DNA from: an uncultured Lachnospiraceae bacterium
GTDB lineage: Bacteria > Bacillota > Clostridia > Lachnospirales > Lachnospiraceae
DNA length: 5,715 nucleotides
Direction of reading: 5' to 3'
NCBI GenBank assembly: GCA_902796045.1
Contig: CADBNQ010000247.1
Span: 1 to 5,715 of the forward strand
Shown here: positions 1 to 5,715 of the stretch, piece after piece
Layout of the letters: each line of letters begins with the position of its first letter
How positions within the stretch are numbered: the first letter of the stretch is position 1
The notes under the pieces: generated by a model
What the model was told of the DNA's origin: nothing
Seen by the model: the letters and a program-made list of their open reading frames with translations, nothing else
The model's database searches: none
Translations under genes and position numbers: made by a program

Positions 1-867
1 GACTGTCTGGTCATCAATGATACCAAGGTCATCCCCGCCCGTCTGATGGGTGCCAGGGAGGGCAGCGGAGGAAAGGTGGAGCTGCTTCTGCTTAAGCGCA
101 GGGAAAATGATCTCTGGGAAACCCTGGTCAGACCCGGGAAGAAGTGCCGCAGCGGGTCCCGCGTTATTTTCGGCGAGGGAGAGCTCAAAGCGGAGATCAC
201 TGATGTGCTTCCTGACGGGAACCGTCTGGTCCGCTTCGAGTACCAGGGGATCTTTGAGGAAGTGCTGGACCGTCTGGGTCAGATGCCTCTGCCCCCCTAT
301 ATCAAACATCAGCTCAAAGACAGGGACCGCTATCAGACAGTCTATGCCCGCTATGAAGGGTCAGCTGCAGCGCCGACAGCCGGCCTGCATTTTACGGACG
401 GTCTGCTGGATGAAATCTCCCGGATGGGAGTGCACATCGCCAGAATCACCCTCCATGTAGGCCTTGGGACCTTTCGTCCTGTCAAAGTAGAGAATGTGAC
501 GGACCATCATATGCATTCGGAGTATTATCATGTCAGCAGGGAAGCTGCAGACCTGATCAATCATGCCAGACAAGCAGGAGGACGGATCATTTCTGTGGGA
601 ACCACCAGTACCAGGACCCTGGAGTCCGTGGCCCTGGAGGACGGGACCGTCGTCCCAGGCAGCGGAGAAACACAGATTTTTATCTATCCTGGCTACCGCT
701 TTAAAGCGATAGACTGCCTGATTACCAACTTTCATCTGCCCGAGTCGACCCTGCTGATGCTGGTCAGTGCCCTTGCGGGAAGAGAGCATGTACTTGCGGC
801 CTATGAGGAAGCTGTCCGGGAAAGATACCGTTTCTTTTCCTTCGGAGATGCGATGTTCATACAATAA
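1..867 (+). CDS. queA: S-adenosylmethionine:tRNA ribosyltransferase-isomerase QueA (5'-truncated)
   Basis: QueA transfers and isomerises the ribosyl part of S-adenosylmethionine onto 7-aminomethyl-7-deazaguanine in tRNA, giving epoxyqueuosine at the wobble position of GUN-anticodon tRNAs. It is a cytosolic enzyme. The frame is open from base 1 and begins in the conserved stretch reading VINDTKVIPARL, so the ATG at base 46 is an internal methionine, not the start. About 50 N-terminal residues lie outside the window; 288 remain of a usual 340 or so. Family signatures seen are GSAAAPTAGLHFT (358-396), HVGLGTFRPV just after, GTTSTRTLES (598-627), and the block from YPGY to LVSALAG (685-780), which contains ITNFHLPEST. 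The C-terminus is complete and ends at TAA. No frameshift or missing motif is visible. The next gene starts 18 bases later, suggesting cotranscription. Identification is secure. Confidence 0.97.
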   Translation, partial: DCLVINDTKVIPARLMGAREGSGGKVELLLLKRRENDLWETLVRPGKKCRSGSRVIFGEGELKAEITDVLPDGNRLVRFEYQGIFEEVLDRLGQMPLPPYIKHQLKDRDRYQTVYARYEGSAAAPTAGLHFTDGLLDEISRMGVHIARITLHVGLGTFRPVKVENVTDHHMHSEYYHVSREAADLINHARQAGGRIISVGTTSTRTLESVALEDGTVVPGSGETQIFIYPGYRFKAIDCLITNFHLPESTLLMLVSALAGREHVLAAYEEAVRERYRFFSFGDAMFIQ

Positions 868-885
868 TGATGGAGGAGTGATATC

Positions 886-1761
886 ATGCGCTGGAGACTG
901 ACGACTCTGATTGAAAACCATGGGGATCCGGATGGAAAGCTTGCCTTTGAGCATGGCCTCTCTGTCCTGATCGAAGGAGAGAGCTTCCGCCTGCTGATGG
1001 ATACCGGACAAAGCGGCGCCTTCTATGAAAATGCAGAAAAACTGGGAATCTCCCTGGATGATCTGGACGCCATCCTGCTGAGTCATGCCCATTACGATCA
1101 TACCGGCGGCCTTCTGCGGATTGTCCGGGAAGGAAAGCTTCCTGAGACAGTCTATGTGGGAAAGCATTTTTTCAGGAAGTGTTATCACAGGAGGGCTGAT
1201 GGACGGATGAAATACATCGGAACCACATTTGACCGCCAGATGCTTACTGATCTCAGAGTACCTGTCCGGGAACTTGAGGAAGATACACTGGAGATAGCCG
1301 GGGGCCTCACCCTCCATCGGCATTTTGACTGCAGCTGCCCTTATGAGGCGCTGAATCCTTCTTTCTTTTATCAGGAGGAGGATCTTTCCTGCGGCCCCGC
1401 CGGCAGATGTATGGACAGCATGAATTATAAGCCGGATGATTTCGAGGATGAGACAGTTCTGGCCATTGATACAGAAGAAGGGATATTCGTGGTGGCGGGG
1501 TGTTCCCATCCCGGCATTGTCAACATCCTGAAGACGGTTGCCGCCCGAAGCGGCAGGCAGATCCTTGGTGTGATCGGCGGTACTCATCTGGTGGATGCCG
1601 ATGAGAGCAGAGTCCGGAAAACCGCACAGGATCTGAAGGAACTCGGCGTTCGCTTTATCGGGGTATCCCACTGTACAGGGGATCAGAATATTACCCTGCT
1701 GAAGGAACTGTTCGGAGATTCTTTTATCTTTAACTGTACCGGCAATGTGATGACCATCTGA
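886..1761 (+). CDS. Metallo-beta-lactamase-fold hydrolase, DHPS-like (COG1237 type)
   Basis: A 291-residue cytosolic protein of the metallo-beta-lactamase superfamily with no signal peptide or membrane segment. The metal-binding motif HAHYDH is at residues 67-72, followed by TGG. D39 in MDTG fits motif 1, H208 in GCSHPGIVN and H262 in SHCTG are the likely further metal ligands, and GGTHL (231-235) is also typical. GCSHPGIVN, together with DDFEDE near 184-189, points to the subgroup related to 7,8-dihydropterin-6-methyl-4-(beta-D-ribofuranosyl)-aminobenzene-5'-phosphate synthase. That name is inherited from archaeal methanopterin work, and the substrate in bacteria is not known. The middle part (149-175) has four cysteines (C149, C151, C169, C175), which is somewhat cysteine-rich. 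The ATG has a good GGAGG at 872-876, nine bases upstream. It sits between queA and a prepilin peptidase with short gaps, so it is probably in their operon. Fold and subgroup are secure; function is open. Confidence 0.9.
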   Translation: MRWRLTTLIENHGDPDGKLAFEHGLSVLIEGESFRLLMDTGQSGAFYENAEKLGISLDDLDAILLSHAHYDHTGGLLRIVREGKLPETVYVGKHFFRKCYHRRADGRMKYIGTTFDRQMLTDLRVPVRELEEDTLEIAGGLTLHRHFDCSCPYEALNPSFFYQEEDLSCGPAGRCMDSMNYKPDDFEDETVLAIDTEEGIFVVAGCSHPGIVNILKTVAARSGRQILGVIGGTHLVDADESRVRKTAQDLKELGVRFIGVSHCTGDQNITLLKELFGDSFIFNCTGNVMTI

Positions 1762-1766
1762 GATGC

Positions 1767-1773
1767 GGGGAGG
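1767..1773 (+). promoter_or_regulatory. Ribosome binding site that supports a GTG start
   Basis: GGGGAGG lies 12 bases before the GTG at 1786, slightly longer than ideal spacing. Between the in-frame stop of the hydrolase gene (TGA at 1759-1761) and this GTG there is no in-frame ATG or TTG. The first in-frame ATG downstream is at residue 49, beyond the catalytic aspartate D45, so GTG is the only sensible start. Confidence 0.6.
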
Positions 1774-1785
1774 TGTCAGTATATA

Positions 1786-2319
1786 GTGAAGGAGAAGTAC
1801 GCAACAGCGCTCCTGGTATGTTTTGCCGCCATAATAAGCATATGGCGGTTTTCTTTTACAGCGGAAGGCCTTTTTATCTTCCTGTGGCTTTGCATCCTGA
1901 TCAGGATCGCTGTCACAGACCTTTTGTCCATGCATATTCCAGACAGATATATATTCTGTCTGTTTGCTGTCTCCGGCCTCTCTCTTTTCGTATTACCCGA
2001 TGCTGCGCCCGGAGACCGGCTCCTGGGGCTTGTCAGTGTCAGCCTGCCTATGATTCTTGCGGACCTCCTGGTTCCAGGGGGCTTTGGAGGCGGTGACATC
2101 AAGCTTATGGCAGCGGCCGGATTCTTTCTGGGATGGAGGAAAAATCTGCTGGCAGCAGCCCTGGGTCTGCTGGCCGCAGGGATATACAGCGGGTACCTGC
2201 TGGCCAGCAGAAGAGCAGGCCTGAAAGATGCTTTTGCGCTCGGTCCTTTTCTGTGCGGAGGCATCAGTACAGCTCTGGTCGCCGGGGACCAGCTTGTCAT
2301 AAAATATCCTTTACTTTGA
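1786..2319 (+). CDS. Prepilin peptidase, A24 family, single-domain
   Basis: A membrane aspartic protease of the type IV prepilin peptidase (A24) family, which removes the short leader of type IV pilin-like precursors at the cytoplasmic face. At 177 residues it has only the peptidase domain, like CpaA/TadV or archaeal enzymes, and lacks the N-terminal cysteine-rich and methyltransferase part of PilD. The two catalytic aspartates are present: D45 in TDLLSMHIPDRY and D104 in the GGGDIKL motif (101-107). The C-terminal signature LGPFL (152-156) matches the family's FGPFL. About six hydrophobic segments are visible, near residues 6-20, 27-44, 56-71, 79-97, 109-140 (probably two helices) and 150-167. 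Translation starts at GTG. It lies 24 bases after the hydrolase gene and is probably cotranscribed. No pilin, pilus ATPase or Tad gene is in the window, so the substrate cannot be named from context. Family call is firm. Confidence 0.9.
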   Translation: MKEKYATALLVCFAAIISIWRFSFTAEGLFIFLWLCILIRIAVTDLLSMHIPDRYIFCLFAVSGLSLFVLPDAAPGDRLLGLVSVSLPMILADLLVPGGFGGGDIKLMAAAGFFLGWRKNLLAAALGLLAAGIYSGYLLASRRAGLKDAFALGPFLCGGISTALVAGDQLVIKYPLL

Positions 2320-2338
2320 TGAAAATTGATGTTAAAAT
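2310..2338 (+). promoter_or_regulatory. Candidate sigma-A promoter for nifJ
   Basis: TTTACT (2310-2315) and TAAAAT (2333-2338) are separated by exactly 17 bases and match the consensus hexamers at four and five of six positions. The -35 box overlaps the last codons of the prepilin peptidase gene. Transcription would begin near 2345, giving an untranslated leader of about 100 bases before nifJ. Seen by eye only; AT-rich spacers often contain chance matches. Confidence 0.4.
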
Positions 2339-2365
2339 ATTGTCGAAATACTGACCACTTTTCGT

Positions 2366-2389
2366 AACCTTTTCATCCTGAGGTTTTTT
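2366..2389 (+). terminator. Weak hairpin with T tract in the nifJ leader (possible terminator or attenuator)
   Basis: AACCTT (2366-2371) can pair with GAGGTT (2380-2385), including one G-T wobble, around an eight-base loop, and the T run continues to 2389. The stem has only two GC pairs, so it would be a weak intrinsic terminator. It could end transcripts of the upstream unit, or act as a leader hairpin if the promoter at 2310-2338 drives nifJ. It may also be chance. Confidence 0.25.
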
Positions 2390-2430
2390 ATGAATTCCAA
2401 AGGATTTTCAGGGATTACACACATTCAATG

Positions 2431-2437
2431 AAGGAGG
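2431..2437 (+). promoter_or_regulatory. Strong ribosome binding site of nifJ
   Basis: AAGGAGG lies seven bases before the ATG at 2445, a near-perfect Shine-Dalgarno sequence at ideal spacing. It decides the start against the out-of-frame ATG at 2428, which lies upstream of the site itself. It fits a highly translated gene. Confidence 0.85.
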
Positions 2438-2444
2438 AATTATC

Positions 2445-5400
2445 ATGCCTAGAGCAAAACAGTCCATGGATGGTAATACCGCGGCTGCTCATGTGGCTTA
2501 TGCCTACACCGAGGTTGCAGCGATTTATCCTATCACACCATCCAGTCCGATGGCAGACTCTGTTGACCAGTGGGCAGCAGCAGGCCAGGAGAACATTTTT
2601 GGCAATCAGGTTGTAGTCAGCGAACTGCAGTCTGAAGCTGGTGCAGCAGGTGCCGTACACGGGTCTCTTGCCACAGGAGCTCTTACCACCACATTCACAG
2701 CTTCCCAGGGTCTTCTTCTGATGATCCCCAACATGTACAAGATTGCTGCAGAGCAGTTACCCTGTGTATTTGATGTTTCTGCACGTACTGTATCTACACA
2801 CGCTCTGAATATTTTCGGTGATCACAGTGACGTTTATGCCTGTCGTCAGACCGGCTTTGCCATGCTCTGTGAGACCAATCCGCAGGAAGTTATGGATTTA
2901 AGCCCCGTTGCCCATCTTGCAGCACTTGAGGGCAAGGTTCCTTTTATCAACTTCTTTGACGGCTTCCGTACTTCCCATGAGATCCAGAAGATTGAGAAAT
3001 GGGACTACGCAGACCTTAAGGAAATGTGCCCCATGGATAAGGTTGAGGAGTTCCGTGCCCATGCACTGAATCCGACAAAGCCAACCATGCGCGGCTCTCA
3101 TGAGAATGACGATGTATTCTTCCAGCACAGAGAAGCATGCAACAGTGTATATGATGCTCTTCCGGCTGTTGTTGAGAAATACATGGGCAAGATCAACGAG
3201 AAGTTAGGTACTGATTACAGCCTGTTCAATTATTATGGTGCTCCGGATGCTGACCGTGTCATCATCGCCATGGGTTCCATCAACGATGTGATTGAAGAAG
3301 TCATCGATTACCTGACTGCAAAGGGTGAGAAAGTCGGCCTTGTCAAGGTTCGTCTCTATCGTCCGTGGGTACCGGGTGCCCTGGTTAAGGCTATCCCTGC
3401 AACAGCTAAGAAGATTGCTGTTCTTGACCGTACAAAAGAGCCCGGATCCCTGGGTGAACCGCTCTTTGTTGATGTTGCCGCAACACTCCGTGAAGCCGGT
3501 CTTAATGACATCACACTGATCGGCGGACGTTATGGCCTTGGCTCCAAGGATACACCGCCTTCCAGCGTATTTGCTATCTATAACGAGCTGGCTAAAGAGG
3601 ATCCCAAGCCTCGCTTTACCATCGGTATCGTAGATGACGTCACCAATCTGTCTCTTCCTGAGGTTAAGCCCGCACCAATCACTTCCGCAGAGGGAACTGT
3701 TGAGTGTAAGTTCTGGGGTCTCGGCGGAGATGGTACTGTTGGTGCCAATAAGAACTCCACCAAGATCATCGGTGACCATACAGATAAATTTATCCAGGCT
3801 TATTTCCAGTATGACTCCAAGAAGACAGGAGGTATCACGATCTCCCACCTTCGTTTCGGCGACAAGCCCATCAGGAGTCCCTACTATATCAACCAGGCTG
3901 ATTTCGTTGCCTGTCACAACCCGTCCTATGTTGTCAAGGGATACAGGATGGTTCAGGATGTGAAGCCGGGCGGCGTATTCATGATCAACTGCCAGTGGTC
4001 TGATGAGGAACTGGACAAGAATATGCCTGCAGAAGCTAAGAAGTATATTGCAGACAACGACATTCAGTTATACACCATCAATGCGATTGACAAGGCGATC
4101 GAGATCGGTATGGGCAAGCGGACCAACACGATCCTTCAGGCTGCCTTCTTCAAACTGGCCAACGTTATGCCTATCGATGATGCTGTTGAGTTCATGAAGG
4201 CAGCTGCCAAGAAGTCCTACAGCAAGAAAGGTGACGCAGTTGTTGAGATGAACTACAAGGCAATCGACGCCGGCGTGGACGCTACCCATAAGGTAGAGAT
4301 TCCTGCCTCCTGGAAGAATCCGGAAGCTGATGCTCCGGCTCCAGAGAAGACAGGACGTGCTGCCACTGTGAAGATGGTAGAAGAGCTTCTTGAGCCAATC
4401 GGAAAGATGGATGGCTACAGGATTCCTGTATCTGCATTTGTTGATAAGGCAGACGGTCAGTTTGAGACCGGTGCTTCCGCCTATGAGAAGCGTGGTACAG
4501 CTGTTACAGTACCTACATGGGATCCCGAGAAATGTATCCAGTGCAACCAGTGTGCCTTTGTATGTTCTCACGCCACCATCCGTCCGTTTATCCTGACTGA
4601 TGAAGAGGCTGCCGCAGCTCCTGCCCAGATCAAGCTGACTGATTCCAAGCATCTGGCAGGTGCTAAGTACACTATGTCTGTATCTCCGTTAGACTGTATG
4701 GGATGTGGTGAGTGTATTACCGTATGTCCGAAGGCTGCCATTTCCATGGTACCGCAGGCATCCCAGGCAGACCAGCAGCCGGTATTTGATTATCTGGTAG
4801 CTAATGTCGGAAAGAAACAGACCAAGTTCGCTGACAACACTGTGATCGGTTCTCAGTACAATCAGCCGCTGCTTGAGTTCTCAGGCTCCTGCGCAGGATG
4901 TGCAGAGACATCCTATGCCCGCCTGATCACCCAGCTTTTCGGTGAGCAGATGTACATCTCCAATGCTACAGGATGTTCCTCCATCTGGGGCGGCCCTGCA
5001 GCTACATCACCGTATACAGTAAACAAAGACAGCTTACAGGGTCCGGCATGGTCCAACTCCCTGTTCGAGGATAACGCTGAGCACGGTTATGGTATGGCAC
5101 TCGGCCACAAGGTATTAAGAGAGCATACCATCGAGAAGGTTGCAAAGATGGCAGAATCTGATAAAGCTTCTGCAGAGTTCAAGGCAGCATTCGAGAAATT
5201 CATGGAGACTAAGGAAGATACCAAGGCCAACACACCTGCAGCCAATGCCCTGATCGCAGAGATCGAAAAGGCAGCAGCAGCCGGATGTCCGGATGCTCCG
5301 GAAGTGCTTGAGATGAAGCAGTATCTGCCCAAGAAGTCCATCTGGATCTTCGGCGGCGACGGCTGGGCATATGATATCGGCTACGGCGGACTTGATCATG

Positions 5401-5715
5401 TACTGGCCTCCGGCGAGAACGTCAATGTTATGGTATTCGATACAGAGATGTATTCCAATACCGGCGGACAGGCTTCCAAAGCTTCCAACATCGGTGAGGT
5501 ATGCCAGTTCGCAGCAGCCGGTAAGGAGATCAAGAAGAAGAGCCTTACTGAGATTGCCATGACATACGGCTACGTATATGTTGCCCAGATTGCCCTCGGT
5601 GCAAATCCTGCCCAGGCAGTGAAGTGTATCTCTGAGGCTGAGGCCTATGACGGACCATCCCTGATCATCGGTTATGCTCCCTGCGAGCTCCACGGTATCG
5701 CCAAAGGCGGCATGA
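2445..5715 (+). CDS. nifJ: Pyruvate:ferredoxin (flavodoxin) oxidoreductase, 3'-truncated
   Basis: Oxidises pyruvate with CoA to acetyl-CoA and CO2 and passes electrons to ferredoxin; the central pyruvate-cleaving enzyme of fermenting anaerobes, cytosolic. The frame is open for 1090 codons from ATG 2445 to the window edge; the family is about 1170-1230 residues long, so roughly 80-140 are missing. Domains in order: pyruvate/TPP domain I (1 to about 255) with YPITPSSP, T31, E64 and R114 at the same numbers as in the Desulfovibrio africanus enzyme; domain II (about 263-400) with GGRYGLGSKD (360-369); domain III with GLGGDGTVGANK (425-436); a two-cluster ferredoxin domain with C697, C700, C703, C707 and C751, C754, C757, C761; and the C-terminal TPP domain with C816, C819, C844 and C1080 for the proximal cluster, GGDGWAYDIG (970-979, D972) and DTEMYSNTGGQ (999-1009). 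No frameshift or lost ligand is seen. Probably transcribed alone from the 2320-2444 spacer. Confidence 0.97.
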   Translation, partial: MPRAKQSMDGNTAAAHVAYAYTEVAAIYPITPSSPMADSVDQWAAAGQENIFGNQVVVSELQSEAGAAGAVHGSLATGALTTTFTASQGLLLMIPNMYKIAAEQLPCVFDVSARTVSTHALNIFGDHSDVYACRQTGFAMLCETNPQEVMDLSPVAHLAALEGKVPFINFFDGFRTSHEIQKIEKWDYADLKEMCPMDKVEEFRAHALNPTKPTMRGSHENDDVFFQHREACNSVYDALPAVVEKYMGKINEKLGTDYSLFNYYGAPDADRVIIAMGSINDVIEEVIDYLTAKGEKVGLVKVRLYRPWVPGALVKAIPATAKKIAVLDRTKEPGSLGEPLFVDVAATLREAGLNDITLIGGRYGLGSKDTPPSSVFAIYNELAKEDPKPRFTIGIVDDVTNLSLPEVKPAPITSAEGTVECKFWGLGGDGTVGANKNSTKIIGDHTDKFIQAYFQYDSKKTGGITISHLRFGDKPIRSPYYINQADFVACHNPSYVVKGYRMVQDVKPGGVFMINCQWSDEELDKNMPAEAKKYIADNDIQLYTINAIDKAIEIGMGKRTNTILQAAFFKLANVMPIDDAVEFMKAAAKKSYSKKGDAVVEMNYKAIDAGVDATHKVEIPASWKNPEADAPAPEKTGRAATVKMVEELLEPIGKMDGYRIPVSAFVDKADGQFETGASAYEKRGTAVTVPTWDPEKCIQCNQCAFVCSHATIRPFILTDEEAAAAPAQIKLTDSKHLAGAKYTMSVSPLDCMGCGECITVCPKAAISMVPQASQADQQPVFDYLVANVGKKQTKFADNTVIGSQYNQPLLEFSGSCAGCAETSYARLITQLFGEQMYISNATGCSSIWGGPAATSPYTVNKDSLQGPAWSNSLFEDNAEHGYGMALGHKVLREHTIEKVAKMAESDKASAEFKAAFEKFMETKEDTKANTPAANALIAEIEKAAAAGCPDAPEVLEMKQYLPKKSIWIFGGDGWAYDIGYGGLDHVLASGENVNVMVFDTEMYSNTGGQASKASNIGEVCQFAAAGKEIKKKSLTEIAMTYGYVYVAQIALGANPAQAVKCISEAEAYDGPSLIIGYAPCELHGIAKGGM

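Noticed and set aside
361..1935. A 524-codon open frame on the minus strand, opposite queA and the hydrolase gene
   Set aside because: It lies entirely opposite well-identified + strand genes, its translation shows no recognisable domain, and it crosses gene boundaries. Such frames arise when the sense codon choice avoids reverse-strand stops.
2326..2354. Alternative nifJ promoter with TTGATG (2326-2331) as -35 box
   Set aside because: At 17-base spacing the -10 position reads TACTGA, which matches the consensus at only two positions.
2428..2616. ATG at 2428 opening a 62-codon + frame that overlaps the nifJ start
   Set aside because: It is out of frame with nifJ and has no upstream ribosome binding site; the AAGGAGG at 2431-2437 lies inside it and serves the ATG at 2445.
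3204..3917. Long minus-strand open frames inside nifJ (also 4068-4652 and 5115-5693)
   Set aside because: They are opposite a continuous, fully motif-supported nifJ frame, have no recognisable domain, and are explained by the narrow codon use of nifJ.
5256..5286. Run of GCA-type codons in nifJ suggesting a short repeat
   Set aside because: It is an alanine-rich helix stretch coded by a preferred codon; there is no regular repeat unit or copy elsewhere in the window.
5713..5715. TGA at the very end of the window as the nifJ stop
   Set aside because: The nifJ frame reads ATG at 5712-5714 followed by a single A; the TGA is out of frame, and the protein would be too short for the family.

Overview
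The window is ordinary chromosomal sequence from what looks like an anaerobic Firmicute, most likely a clostridium of the Lachnospiraceae type. This is inferred from the one-polypeptide pyruvate:ferredoxin oxidoreductase with a clostridial flavour, the strong AAGGAGG-type ribosome binding sites, the moderate GC content and the style of the proteins. It is not proven. All four genes are on the + strand and close to collinear.

Region 1 (1-1761) holds the 3' part of queA (queuosine biosynthesis, tRNA modification). After an 18-base gap comes a complete metallo-beta-lactamase-fold hydrolase of the DHPS-like (COG1237) kind. Region 2 (1786-2319) holds a short, single-domain A24 prepilin peptidase starting at GTG, 24 bases after the hydrolase. 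The three genes are spaced like one transcription unit, although their functions (tRNA modification, unknown hydrolase, pilin processing) share no obvious pathway.

Region 3 (2320-2444) is a 125-base intergenic spacer. It carries a plausible sigma-A promoter, a weak hairpin with a T tract and a strong ribosome binding site. Region 4 (2445 to the window end) is nifJ, the large pyruvate:ferredoxin oxidoreductase, open for 1090 codons and cut by the window edge before its stop. All catalytic and cluster-binding residues that fall inside the window are present, including nine of the best-known thiamine diphosphate (TPP) and active-site positions and twelve iron-sulfur cysteines. nifJ also uses a narrower codon set than its upstream neighbours, as expected for an abundant central-metabolism enzyme.

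I found no mobile element, CRISPR array, RNA gene or clear new system. The points most worth a second look are the orphan prepilin peptidase joined to an uncharacterised hydrolase, and the nifJ leader.
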